64,000 nucleotides of DNA from Owenia fusiformis. Lineage: Eukaryota; Annelida; Polychaeta; Sabellida; Oweniidae. Position 1 is the stretch's first letter, and the number at the start of each line of letters is the position of its first letter. Below are positions 25,759-38,698 of this stretch, in pieces. Under the pieces are notes generated by a model that was not told the origin of the DNA, made no database searches, and saw nothing but the letters and a program-made list of their open reading frames with translations. The DNA lies in NCBI GenBank assembly GCA_903813345.2, contig CAIIXF020000010.1:6189169-6253168 (forward strand). The letters are read 5' to 3'. Both the position numbers and the translations under genes were made by a program.

Positions 25759-26435
25759 TGTGACATGCACTTTTATAAATACTTTTAAATATTGTTGGTA
25801 CAACTGATTATTCCTACCCAATGTATACTACTTCTCAACACAGCACATACTGTACTGATATGCCACCTTTAAAAAGGTTTAGTAACTACTGTATCACATG
25901 ATCTAGGTCACATGATCATATACTTTAGTGTTGGGCCTGCTTTTGAATCTTCTGGATGTGGTAAATATTTTTCCATACTTTGTCCAATTTCTAAACAAGT
26001 TATATTGTCTCAGTATATTATTCATATAGTTAGTTTTAAAGATTAATATATAATCTCTATGTTGAAAAGGGTTTTTTTATATACCGTTTGTAATTTTGAA
26101 GTTATTAGGAGTTTAAGGAAGGACTCAAGATATTTTGCAAATTTCAACATCAGCCATATTGGATTTCATTCCTTTGTTTACATTTTCACTTAGGTTCAAA
26201 TGTACATTTTTAGGTTAGTTCCCTAGCTGACTTACTTTACCATATGCCCACACTCACAGCCCAAGTAGCTTTATTGTCAGGTAAAATTTCACTCTTGTTG
26301 TTTGATTTATATTTGTAGTATGTGTAAGGTCAATACGACATTTTGTAAGGTCAACTTGACCCTATTGACCATATTGAACAAGTCATGCTTCATGTGTTTT
26401 GATGTTTATATAATGCTTCAGGCATTGTGTGGGGA

Positions 26436-26441
26436 AATAAA
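26436..26441 (+). promoter_or_regulatory. AATAAA polyadenylation signal in 5' LTR
   Basis: The hexamer AATAAA lies within the LTR; the matching copy in the 3' LTR is at 41600-41605, where it would direct 3' end formation of the element's transcript. Confidence 0.5.
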
Positions 26442-26649
26442 GTTTCATTCATATATTACTTAATCCCCATCACAAATATGGTTTTATCAACTAAAACATT
26501 AAACATTAATCTGCATTTTAATGACATTTTATTTTATTTTATTGCTACATATCAACTTATGGTGTGAATTTTATATTTTTAGGCATTCCACCAACAGTAC
26601 TGCACTGGCAGACTGGTCACTCTTTTGTAATGTTTTACATTTTATGAAT

Positions 26650-26815
26650 TAAGGTAGTTCCACACTTTCATGGATTAAGGTAGTTCTACACTTTCATGGG
26701 TTAGGGTAGTTGACACTCTTTTGTAGGCTAATTTATATGTTAAGGTAGTTGTCACTCTTTTGTGATTTATCTTTTAAGGTAGTTGTACAACAACAGCAGT
26801 TGTGTTAAGGTAGTT
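26650..26815 (+). repeat. AAGGTAGTT motif array in the LTR
   Basis: About six copies of AAGGTAGTT (one as AGGGTAGTT), mostly followed by CACTCTTTTG-like or ACACTTTCATG-like text. It is repeated identically in the 3' LTR (about 41815-41980). It may be an LTR transcription-control block; the function is inference. Confidence 0.6.
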
Positions 26816-26938
26816 GTGCAACATATACATGATCGATACATGATCAATAAGGAAGTTGACTGATATAATACATGATATAATATAAAATATTTTATAAATT
26901 TCTCTTGTTTATTTATTTTGGACAAAACGTCCCTCACA

Positions 26939-28069
26939 AATGGTACTGCGGGTACTTCCCTTTGCAAATTTTACAACGGGTGTTCTTTACAATTATTTCC
27001 CTTTGTAAACTTTACCATGGATGTCCATTGGAAATAAATTTAAGGAATCCATGAATTTTATCTCATGACTTACTCCACTAGTAGCCCTAAGCCCATGATA
27101 AGGTAGTTAGTAGTTTAGTCAACTAGTACTTCATGCTTAGTTAGCAAGAGTGACCAGTTCCAGTGGACCAGTTGCCGCCTGATTACCCAGATGAGTTCCC
27201 GAAAAGGTATGAGAGTTACATGTATGATAACAGAGCGCCATCTATAGGAAACATTAAGCAGTATAATAGAGCGCCATCTATATGAACATTGAATTATCAT
27301 TATAATAGAGCGCCATCTATATGAACATTGAATTATCACTATAATAGAGCGCCATCTATATGAACATTGAATTATCACTATAATAGAGCGCCATCTTTAT
27401 GAACATTGAGCTATCACATAATTGAGCGCTTTCTTGAACATTGAGTGATACTATACCTAGTGCGCCATCTTTATGAACATTAAGCATTATCATTTACCTG
27501 GGACTCCATCTATAGAGACACTTGCATAGCAAATAACATTTTGAGTTCATGTGACTTACCTGTACTAAAACAGGGACAGTGAACAGTTGGTGTACACCTT
27601 TATCATTACATGAAGGACTGTTTATATACAGAGCAACCACAACAATTAGTAATTGTAGGGATATAAACCCACAGTATATATACAAAACACTTCAGATAGG
27701 TTATTAAATGAATATATATATTGATCACTGCAGAGTTGCTGAATACAATATTTTACATATGATACAAGGGTAGTGAACGTATTGCGTACATGTCATCTAT
27801 ATAGAGACATCTATTTTACATTTAATACGAGGTGACCATCTGATAACCAGTATATGTCAGTAATACTTGGTACTTTATATTAATTACTACATGTGTAGCC
27901 TTCACTAGAAGAACTTTGTAAATATTTTCCACTACTTTGTCTTTTAAAAATTTGAATGTTTTTTTACTTTGTCTTTTAAACATTCGGATATTATTTTCGG
28001 CGCGTGCGGAATCAGAGTGAATATTTTACGCGACTATTTTAAGTGACTATTTTACGTTAGTATTTCAAA
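26939..28069 (+). other. Retrotransposon leader between 5' LTR and gag
   Basis: This non-coding leader has a possible primer-binding site starting TGGTACTGCGGG at 26941, just after the LTR; the matching tRNA was not identified. It includes the short tandem array at 27226-27480. Confidence 0.55.
27226..27480 (+). repeat. About 39-41 bp tandem repeat in the retrotransposon leader, 6-7 copies
   Basis: Each unit carries TAATAGAGCGCCATCTATAT followed by GAACATTGA and an ATTATCAC-like end. The central units are nearly identical and the outer ones diverged. Confidence 0.8.
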
Positions 28070-31000
28070 ATGGCTGAAGCACAAGATGGAGTAACACCAA
28101 GCGATATTAAAGCTGAAGCAGAACGTATAATAGATGAAATGGCTGAAACATTGTGCCAAGAGGACCCGACAAAGAAAAAAACAACTACAAAGGATCATAA
28201 ATCTGAAGCTGAACGAGCGATAGATGAAATGGCAGAAACCCTCGATAAAGAAGAGAGAGTAAAAAGAAGAGAACTTCTCAGAATGATAAATATGGAAAAA
28301 GAGTTGGCGATCCTCAAAAAGAAGTACTTGGATGAAGAAATACCAGATAGAAAAACTTTAGCTGACACTCAAAGCGCTAGTAGTACACCAGAAACTAGTT
28401 CAAAGAATACGCAGTATATATCGAAGAAACCGAAATTGAATAAATTCATGGGAAACAAAGATGAGGATATCTATGACTGGATTGAGGATGCTACAATGGC
28501 CATACGAGATTTGAAAAATAACTCGGAGAAAGTAGACTTTGTTGTATATCATCTAGGTCCAAATCCTAGAAGAGAAGCGAGATACCTGACAAACCCAACA
28601 CCTACTGAGATATTTAAAACACTACAACGAGTTTTCGGAATACACAAGTCTTCTCATAAATCAATGACCGAATTCTATACTAGAAAGCAGCAACCAAATG
28701 AGACAATAGCTCAATATACCCAAGCCTTAATGAAGTTAATGGATATTGTGAAACAAAATCAAGATGAAAAGGTTGATGAAGACAAGCTGTTAAAAGAGCA
28801 ACTAATAGAAGGTGTATGCTGTCCTAAAATGAGATGGGAATTAAGAGGAATCTCAGACTATAACAGTTCAACTACATTCCACACATTGAGAGAAACAGCT
28901 TTTCAATACGAACTAAACGAAAAGCAGAGTGACTCCATGGAAACAAAAAAGACTACAGCAAACACAGTTGATAGTAACAACACACTACACAGTATGATGA
29001 GGACCTTACTAGAAAAACAAAACAAAATGGAGAATGAACTGAATGAAATAAAGGAAATGAAAAACAACCCACAACAGAATTTCAACAGTTATGGCAGAGG
29101 ACAATTCAACAACCGTTTCAACAGAGGTCAAAACAACTACCGAGGAAGAGGAAGATCAAGAGGAAACAATTACTCCAGAAGACCATCAAACTACTACAAC
29201 AGCAATGAACGATATGATAATCACAGTGTACAAGTAAATGACCCTAAAAACTCAGATAGCAAACCAAATGAAGTCATAACAAATGTCAATCTGACAACAG
29301 ATACAACTTGTATATCTTGTCATCCAAACATGGAGAAAATTGTTGGTGAAACGCAGAAATGGGATATCAAAATTGGAGATATAGAAACTACAGGAATAAT
29401 GGACTCTGGGAGCAGTGTTACGCTTATGTCAAAGGAATTTTATGAAAATCAATTTGTCAAAGAACTACAACCATTTCAACTTCTTGACCTCAAAGCAGCT
29501 AATAATCTCAAAATACCATACAAAGGTCTCCTCATAGAAGATATAATAATACAAGATATCACCATAAAGGACTGTGGAATTCTAGTACATGAAGAATCAG
29601 GATCATATCCAGATCTGTTAATAGGAATGAATGTCTTGAAACATTTGCCAACGTTTCAATCCACACCAAATGACACAGAAGAAAGGACACATCTTATACG
29701 TGTGAAAGGACAGGTGTTTATCCCAGCCTCAACAACTGTTGATGTAGATGTTTCTACGGGTTCTTTAAGAGGACAAGGTTTAGTCGAACCATTGGATAGA
29801 GTCTTACCTGGAAATGTCCAAGTTATGAATGGATACATAGATGCAACATCTGGAAGTGCTACAATACGTGTCTTAAATGCTTCGGAAACGAGTGTAATAC
29901 TTACCAAAAGAACTCCAATAGGACAATTACATTCTGCAACAGTAAACTGTTGTAAAGTTTCATACAGTATACAGGACAATACAGTAGAAATAGCTACAAA
30001 CGAGAATTTGAAATCAAAACCAATTGAGAATGATGAAGAAGAGCCAACAGTCCCACAGCATGTTATCCAAGAAGTAAACAGACTGTTAGAAGATTTCCCT
30101 GGAACAGAAGATGAACGCAAGAAGACTGCAAAGTTATTTTACAAATACCACAAAATCTTTGGATCAGACGAAAATGATTTGGGGTATACTGATGCGATTG
30201 AACACAAAATACCTACACCAGACGATTTTGCTGTGAATGAACCTTTCCGTAGAGTGCCTCCTGCAGTTTTTCAAGAACTTCGAGAACATATTGACACACT
30301 AATACAGAAAAAGATCATTCGCCCAAGTACTAGTAACTTCGCTAGCCCAATTGTTCTCGTCAGAAAGAAAAATAAATCACTTAGACTATGCGTGGATTAC
30401 AGACAGCTGAATCACAACACAAAGAAGGATGTCTTCCCACTCCCTCGTATACAGGAAAGTATGGATGCACTGCTGAATGCAAAGTGGTTCTGCTCATTGG
30501 ACCTTCAAAGCGCTTATCACCAGGTTAAGGTAGCTCAGGAGGATATTCACAAAACATCTTTTACCACACCTTTTGGCACTTTTGAGTACTTACGCATGCC
30601 ATTCGGCCTCTGCAACGCACCTGCGACTTACCAAAGATTAATGACCATGGCATTTAAAGATGAGATTTTCAAAACGTTACTCGTCTATCTCGATGATTTA
30701 TTAGTATACTCTTCTACCATCGAAGAAATGATTCATAGGCTAGAGAATGTCTTTTCAATTTTACACAGCTACAACTTGAAGCTTGAATTGAAAAAGTGTT
30801 ACTTCTTTAAAGAGACTGTAACATACCTTGGTCACCAGATATCTAAAGAAGGAATAAAGCCTGATCCTGAAAAGATGAAGGTGATAGTGAACTGGAAACA
30901 GCCGAAGACCCTGAAGGATCTCAGAAGATTTCTTGGAATGGCAGGATACCACAGACGTTTTGTGAAGAACTATGCAGCTACTGCCCAACCATTACATAAC

Positions 31001-32632
31001 CTTGTTACAAAAGTCACAAAAAGAACAAAAAAGAAGACCGAGAATATTGAAAAGCTATGGACAGAAGATTGTACACAAGCACAAGCTACACTTAAAGAAA
31101 AACTGTCTACAGCACCAGTCCTTGCTTTCGCAGACTACAACAAGCCTTTTGTATTAGAGATAGATGCATCATCATCAGGACTCGGATGTGAACTTCTTCA
31201 AGAACAAGAAGGAAAGATGAGAGTCATTGGATATGGCAGCCGATCGTTGAGAGGAGGCGAGAAAAACATGAATAACTACTCTTCCAAAAAATTGGAGCTG
31301 TTAGCACTTAAATGGTCTGTTACAGAAAAGTTCAGAGATTTTCTACTTGGATCAAAATTCACAATTTTCACAGACAATAACCCATTGACTTATATCATGC
31401 GAAAGAAGAAACTACCAGCATTAGAGCAACGTTGGGTGTCTGACTTAGCATGCTTCAACTTTGAGATAAAGTACAAGCCAGGAATAAAGAACACTGCAGC
31501 AGATGCACTCTCCAGACTAGAACACAGTTCAGATGATGAAGATGAGGATGATGACTTCGAAGTCAGTGCTATGAGTGTTATCGCAGAGATCACAAACACT
31601 ACACACCTTCCAGATCTGTCTACAGAAATTAACCAGAAGGAAGTAAATGTTCTGACAGTAGAAAGTGATATAACTCCAACAGAAACAACTGTCTTCCCAA
31701 CTATTACGAAGGAAGGTCTAGCCACATTGCAAGACAATGATCAAGATATCAGTCTCATCAAAGAAATCATAAAACATAACATTATTCCAACACCTAAGAT
31801 ACTGAAAAAGATGACAAAAAATCAAAGAAAATGGGAGAAACAAAGACATAAACTCCGACTAGTTGATAACATATTGTATAGGAAGGTGAAGTCAAATGAT
31901 AAAGATGTCAATCAATTTGCTATTCCAACTGTTCTAAAAGAAGAAGTTCTAAAAGCGGGACATGACTTTGCAGGACACCAAGGTGTTGAAAGAACTGATA
32001 AACTGATTAGTGATAGATACTTTTGGCCAGGAATGAAACAAGACATATGTGAATATATCAAGACATGTAATCGATGTGTATATGGCAAGATGCCCTTTCA
32101 CAAAATCATTACTCCCATGGGACGATTAACTGCAAAATCACCACTAGACCTAGTCTGTATTGATTTTACACTTTTGGAAAAAGCTACCAACGGAATGGAA
32201 AACGTTTTGATCATAACTGACGTCTTTACAAAGTTTACAATTGCCAAAGAAACTAAGGACCAAACAGCTGAAACAGTGTCAAAAGTTCTTGTGAAAGATC
32301 TGTTTTTAGTTTATGGTATTCCCAAACGACTACACAGCGACCAGGGAAGGAACTTTGAAAGCAAGATAGTAGACTGTTTGTGTAAAACATACAATGTTCA
32401 GAAGTCACGAACCACACCGTACCATCCCCAAGGAAATGGTCAGTGCGAACGGTTCAACAGAACCCTCCATAATCTACTGTTGTCACTAGAAGCAAAGAAG
32501 AAGAACAAATGGCCAGAATACCTGAAGGAGTTGGTATATTCTTACAACATAACCCCACATAGCTCCACGGGTTATTCACCGTTTTACATGATGTTTGGCC
32601 GAGAAGCATTACTACCACTATCTTTAGTGCTT
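28070..32632 (+). CDS. Retrotransposon Gag-Pol polyprotein, interrupted in integrase
   Basis: A single open frame of 1521 codons up to the nested insertion (the frame read through into the insert stops at 32641). A charged Gag region is followed by an Arg/Gly/Asn-rich nucleic-acid-binding stretch (about residues 345-380). Next comes an aspartic protease (D445 in MDSGSSVTLMS), reverse transcriptase with YLDD at 873-876, and RNase H (around EIDASSSGLGC). The integrase has an H2C2 zinc finger (about 1297-1335) and catalytic D1365, D1424 and E1460, the D-D-35-E spacing of retroviral-type integrases. The start at 28070 is the first ATG after the leader (AAAATGG). The C-terminal integrase part lies beyond the insertion at 40133-40576. 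All catalytic motifs seen are intact; the insertion is the only obvious lesion. Confidence 0.92.
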
Positions 32633-33605
32633 CCCTGTTAAAAATGTTCAACCTTGAATTTGGGACATCAATGATTGTACAATGGTTGTTCAATGGATTT
32701 TCCAAGGTTGTTTTTTTTCAACAGATGAAAAAAGCCATGAATTTTTCATTGGTTAGTTAAAATCCCTTGAATTTTTAAAACAATGCCTTGAAAACATAAT
32801 TCAACACCTTGAATTTCACTTGCAACCCATTGAAAATGAAAAACAATAATGATTTCAAGGTACAGTAAAACCAGCATATATGAAACAGTAAAGAATATGT
32901 TAAATTCTTGCTGAAACTGTTTCATTCAGACAGGTCTTTTTTCCAAAGTTGGTTCATTCTTTAAAAAAGGTGGGTGTTCAGATATGACCATTTTGGCTCT
33001 AATTCACTTTGAAAGTGCTAAAGATGGTGAATACTGCATGATCGTGTCATCGAACAAAGTTCCAGGGGGATTTAGAAAAGCTATCTGTCAGTTTTATTTT
33101 ATTGATACCTAGGGACAAAGGAGCTCTTCTTGAGAAAAAAATTACCAGGTTGAAAGCTGAATTTCAAAAATGCCGCCATTTTTTCATAAAAAAATGTATA
33201 AATCAAATACCAGTGGATAGGTTGTATACAAGTGGAAAAAAGAAGTAAAAAAAGCAAAAGCATAATATTTGATTACTCAAATATCAGATGATGGATTTGG
33301 TTCTAATCTTATATATGCTGATACCTGGAGACAAAGAAGCTCTGTTCAAGAATTTTCATGATGGTTGGTATTTTTAAAAAAATTTGTTTGCTGGGATTTA
33401 TTACCCTGTAGAGTTGCTTTTTCCTCATCCTTGGTTCAAGGATTTTCACTTCTTTCCATAATTTAAGCATAAATAAATTAAGTCCTTTGAAGAAGGATGC
33501 TGTTTTTGAAAGAATTTATGACTCTGGGGGGAGTTCATATATGTCATTCTGAAATTAAGCTAATGCAGACCAAATATCACATTGAAGGCAGGATACAATC
33601 AAATC

Positions 33606-33912
33606 CTTATTACCCAGATGTTAGTAGGTAGTTACTAGTTTCACCACTAGGTGGCTGATTCGGGTGGGTAAATTAACATGGCAGGTATATATATTTAAGT
33701 TTAAGTCGATAAATTTTCATATAATCCTTATGTGTCTGATAATTATACAAACGAAAATATGTCCAGTAAAAGAAAATATTATCTGCACATTGCTCAACAC
33801 AAGAAATGATATTTCACTTTTGTGATTTTGTAACATGGGGTCTATGGGGAATCTTGCCGACCTAGAAGCCACATTTTCAAAGAAGATTATATTTTAAATA
33901 AAGTTGTTAAAA
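33606..33912 (+). repeat. Internal module A, copy 1
   Basis: It matches 37134-37600 over about 300 bp: ACTAGGTGGCTGATTCGGG-like start, then ATATGTCCAGTAAAAGAAAA, then CATGGGGTCTATGGG. The second copy differs mainly by an inserted 140 bp element. Confidence 0.8.
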
Positions 33913-34062
33913 ATCACAATCTCTTGGGATGGACCTGTATATAATATATATATTTTATTGACTCTTTATTCCAGAAGGATGACATATTAGTCACAACATG
34001 GGTTTTCAAGAAAGCCCAAAGTCGGCCCATGGTCACATATTAGTTGAGAAGTTTTAATTTTG

Positions 34063-34135
34063 CTGAATTCAAGACATTGAATATTATGCAAATGAGCATA
34101 GAATATTATGTAAATGAATCATGTGACCCTTGAAG
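34063..34135 (+). repeat. Internal module B, dispersed copies
   Basis: AATTCAAGACATTGAATATT, then ATGCAAATGAGCAT and CATGTGACCCTTGAA. It recurs at about 36164-36236 in the same orientation and, more diverged, inverted at about 38235-38320. Confidence 0.7.
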
Positions 34136-34400
34136 TTGTTGAAATGTTCTTTTGGAAATATGTTTCTAAAACTTTTCTTAATGAAATTGTTCATTTAGAA
34201 CATTTAATGTTAACGTTTTTTTTATAAAAGAGAAATTCGAAAAATAGTTTTAATATCCATTTCCAAACTTAAAAGTGATTTAAGAATTACAATAAACAGC
34301 AAACGGTTGGAAAATTATTACCAAAGCAATCAACATTTTTGTTTTTATAATTATACAATCTGTTGTGATCAAAAAGTTCATTTAAAAGAGTGCATCAATC

Positions 34401-34612
34401 CAGGGGAGTAGCCAGCACTTGTAAGTGTGGGGGGGGGGTGCGATTCTTTGGATTTGCATCACTAAGAACCCTGGAAATTTTTAAAAATCTATATTGTCTA
34501 TAGTGCAATCTAAGCATTTCAAAATGTAATTTGATAATATTTTTACAACAAATTTTACAAAATTGCTTTTTTGTGGGGATGGGGGGGGGGGGTCACTCCC
34601 CAGGCTATGCCC
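34401..34612. repeat. CCAGGGG-type dispersed short element with G run
   Basis: It starts CCAGGGGAGTAGCCAGC, contains a long G run and ends near CCCCAGGCTATGCCC, roughly inverted. Related copies occur at 35109-35235 and in the VWD intron around 8085-8240, sharing CTAAGCATTTCAAA text. Confidence 0.55.
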
Positions 34613-35108
34613 ATGTCAATCTCTGGAATATCAATATATGTATTGATATTACCACTTCCTATTTATTGTTTGATTTCATTAATCACCGATCAAGAGAATT
34701 TTCATTCTCATATCCTTCCTTACATTTATATAACTGCTAACATTAATGGTCAAGGTATAGATTCAAAGGAACTATTATATATTATCACTATAGTGACCTA
34801 ATAACCTAATAATCTCTTTCTTAATACAGTAGTCCTTAATCTTCTTGTAAGGCCCATAATGTACATGGGTACATAAATGAACTAAGCTTATTATAAAAGC
34901 ATATTCTAAAACAATGAAGTAAAGATTATAAGTTCATCAAATCTAAAATAATTGCTAGACATAAAAAGTAATCAAGGTTGTTCTGATCAGACAGTAATAA
35001 AACAAGGAAATGGACATATTAAGAAATTAGCCCTTTGTTATCATTTAATACTAATTTGTTGGTTTAACAACCAATTGTTATTATAGGTGCATGTAATAAA
35101 TCATTGTA

Positions 35109-35235
35109 GCCAGGGGTATAGCCAGCAGGCGTCAAAGGGGGGGGGGGTTCATTTCTCTGAGCGAAGCGAGATCCGAAAAGGGGGTAAGGGATCCACAGAC
35201 ATTTTTCAACAATCTCCCCTGGCTACGCCCACGGT
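35109..35235. repeat. CCAGGGG-type dispersed short element, second copy
   Basis: It begins CCAGGGGTATAGCCAGCAGG, holds a G run, and ends CCCCTGGCTACGCCCA, the inverted form of its start; about 125 bp. Confidence 0.6.
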
Positions 35236-37133
35236 TGCTCTATACAGCATTATGAAGGAAAAGCAATTCTACAAATCATACTATTTCTAATCTACAAGAA
35301 CATTTATCATTCAGTATAGTTTTAAGCAACACATGTAAAATAATAATATAAAGATATTACACATAAATTATCAAATTAATACTTTTGACTGTTCACTTAT
35401 CTTTTTTTATTTAGTTCAATCTGGAATTGGAAAAGGTGATTTCTCAGTCCAATTTGAAGTTTATTAACTGATGCAACAGGGAAGGAATATCACTGGAAAG
35501 ACATAAACATGACTGGGTTTAGTGGGAGGGGGGGGGGTGAGGGTGTTACATATGATGCCCAGTTAGTAGCCCATGTGTTGCTTAAATCTATTTGGCATGA
35601 AATAAGTGTTTTGACACTCACTTCACCTTTCATATAGTTTAACTCATTAATTAAAATGAATGTGACAGGAAAGAACAGCTAAGAACTTATTGCCTTTTTA
35701 AAATATAAACAAGTATATTGGGAATTTCAGGCAACTCTTGTAAATAGATAAGAAAATAAAACAATGAAATCAACACACATTCAAACATAAACAGATCAAT
35801 GAATTAGGTCTGGGCTCATATTAATCCTACATGAACACAAACCTATAATTTTAATTTCAATGGAAAAATCAAAATTTAAAATGTTTGTTCTACACCACAC
35901 TTACATGTACATGTAACACTATAGGGTTTGGAAATCATATGAGAACCAAAATCAAATCAACAGATTGGTTAAATGTTTAAAACATTAATTTTCAATCATG
36001 CAAACAACAATATCTGCTAGTGAATATCAAGAGAATGATATGTTTTATATTTTTGGTTTAACTCAATATATAATGTAAGTAAAGAATTTTTGATATTTTA
36101 TCATTTCAGTTGTAGTGTTGTGGTTTAACAGTTGTAATACTTGGATAGCAGAACACTTTTGGCTAAATTCAAGACATTGAATATTATGCAAATGAACATT
36201 GTATATTATGCAAATGAGTCATGTGACCCTTGAACAAAAGTGTGATAATAAGATCTTATGAAATAGTAAAAGTAATAATTTTGCTACTTTTTTCAATGGA
36301 TCATTAGAAATATCATATTATATGAGGTTATGTTTTTAATTAGGTTTACAAATTAGGTTTAGAGGATCTGTTATACATTTCAAATTTAAATTGTTCAATG
36401 AATTCAGAAGACTACAAATGTTTGAATAATAGCTACATAATCATAAGTGCAATCAATGCTTTTGTTTTCATAACAACCTGTTGTGACCAGGAAGACCATT
36501 AAATATTGATTTTAACAGCTTTCTCTTTGTTGTTAGAATGGTCAAAATGAAATTATTCTTATAAATGTTTGACTGCTGATATCTACATATTTTTTGTAGT
36601 TTTGTTCATAATTTTTAAGTTTTTGCATTGATACAAGAAATATCCCTGCAAGATCAAACTAGATGAAGAAGTAGAATAAAAGCACTTTCATTCTTGGGAG
36701 GGGGAGTAGAGGCCATTTATATAGAGCTACTTACTGTAAAATAAGACCATGGCTTTTCAAAAAGGCCCTAAATATGTTTGAAATAATATTTGGGCCTTAC
36801 TATCTGGCTATGCTACAATATTTCCATTACACAGATTTCAAAATTGCATAATGTAACTCAGTCAGAAATAGGAACATAAATTATTTGTCAAAAATTTCAA
36901 CGTTAAGTTATATTTATAAAACACTATTAAAATACAAACTTAGTTGATGATACCAATAGAAAAACACAGCGATAACCCTTGCATGATGAGATCATGCACA
37001 ATTGAACAAAAGATTTAATATTCTTAAGATTAAAAATTGATAAAAGTTATATTTAATTATATTTCCTATTATTTCTATTACTACATTGATAAAGTAATAT
37101 GTCTCATGGGTTGTTAAAAAAGTGGAATGATTC

Positions 37134-37600
37134 AATTACTCAGATGCGAGTAGGTTGTTACCAGTTTCGCCACCAGGTGGCTGATTCGGGGGAAATAACA
37201 TGGCAGGGTATTACAAAATTTCCTTTAAACTTGAATATTCATCAGTTTTAGTGGTTCACTTTTCATATTACCCTTATGTATGTGATAGTTATACAAATTA
37301 AAATATGTCCAGTAAAAGAAAATATTATCTGTCTAACACAAGAAAAGATATTTCACTTTTTGTGGTTTTATGCCTGGGTCACATATGCTCCGATCCATCG
37401 GCCGGCGCCTGGCCGATTGAGTGTGTTGCTCAATATTGTATTCAATTTTGAACAAAATACTCAATCGGCCGGGCGCCGTAGTGAAAATCGGAGCAAATGT
37501 GACCAAGGCATTACAGCATGGGGTCTATGGGAAATCTCCCCGACCTAAAAGTCACATTTTCAAAGAAAATTAAATTTTCAAAGTTGATAAACTCTTTTCA
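37134..37600 (+). repeat. Internal module A, copy 2, interrupted by a MITE
   Basis: It matches 33606-33912 on both sides of the 140 bp inverted-repeat element at 37371-37510, showing the duplication predates the MITE insertion. Confidence 0.8.
37371..37510. mobile_element. PIF/Harbinger-type MITE, 140 bp, TTA duplication
   Basis: 24 bp inverted termini starting TGCCTGGGTCACAT (left) and TGCCTTGGTCACAT (right, opposite strand), both continuing to TGCTCCGAT. Direct TTA copies lie at 37368-37370 and 37511-37513. A second inner inverted pair (CAATCGGCCG) surrounds the centre. The empty site is visible in module A copy 1. Confidence 0.8.
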
Positions 37601-38502
37601 AAACCACATTTCTAGATGTAATTTTACATTTAGATTCCAAATATGATACCAGTTTGACTGAATTGTGAGTTTTTGTAATGAGGTAAATCAAGATTATTTC
37701 TACTCGCATCTAGGATATTGATTTCTCTAGTTGAAAGCCCATGTCAGAACTGAGAATGATTACATTTATAATCGTATTATTGAAATAACACTAATCCAAA
37801 TGTATGGAAAGGCATAATTTTCTCATGAATTAATAGTCTTTGATGTCAAAGAAATAAAACATGTCTGGACTTTATTACAACATCTACATTAAATTAACTT
37901 ATTATATTTTGATCATATGTATTTGTTTATTTTTAACTCACAGGCACATCCTTTTCCTATATAATCAGTCTTATGATTGAATTTCATCCATGGTAAATTA
38001 AAGCATCCATTTAGAACAATAATATAATATAGTAGGAAAAAGATGTTCTTAACAAATTAGGGTTAAGTTCTGTGGAAGAAAAATTATATCGATTATATCT
38101 AAAATATATCAATATCATTGAATTAATTGGAGGTGATATCTAGTGATTAAAATAAGGCATCCAGCAATCCTAATATACTCTTATATAAACTGGCCATAAG
38201 AACTGTCTTAAGACATTAGCTGGTGGAAGTGAGTTTGACATAAATTTTTCAATGATCACATGACTCATTTGCATAATTTTCTATGCTTGTTTGCATAATT
38301 TTCTATTGCTTGAATTTTGTAAAAATGAAACTTTGAATCAAACATGATTAATTCTTTAAGCAAGTTGCATCTGTACTTGAATCTAAAGTTAGCATTAACT
38401 TTAAACAATAAGTTAAAAACTTGGTAACTTATTAGTTCAGGTATGCCATATGAATGAACAGTATATGCCTGGGAGTATAATGTCCTCATGGACCACATCA
38501 CA

Positions 38503-38660
38503 GTTCATAGTGTATCACACTCTCTGATCATACAATGTAAATACATAATATTAGAGCAATTGTGATTCCCCATAGTAAAAGGTTCATAGTGTATCACACT
38601 CTCTGATCATACAATGTAAATACATAATATTAGAGGAATTGTGATTCCCCTTAGTAAAAT
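38503..38660. repeat. Two-copy tandem duplication, 79 bp unit
   Basis: GTTCATAGTGTATCACACTC starts both units (38503 and 38582). They differ at only a few bases, so this is a recent local duplication inside the nested element. Confidence 0.85.
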
Positions 38661-38698
38661 GGGGGAAAGGGGGGTTGTTTAAGAGTAAAAGATCTTGT

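Larger units (their letters stand above)
25759..26938 (+). repeat. 5' LTR
   Basis: It runs TG to CA and is nearly identical to 40922-42102. The few differences I saw cluster around 26064-26078, next to a T run. It contains a run of AAGGTAGTT motifs (about 26650-26815) spaced 30-45 bp apart and a polyadenylation signal AATAAA at 26436. Confidence 0.92.

Noticed and set aside
27115-27378. Minus-strand frame with repeated SYRWRSI units
   Set aside because: Translation of the leader tandem repeat, on the strand opposite to the element's transcript; not a protein.
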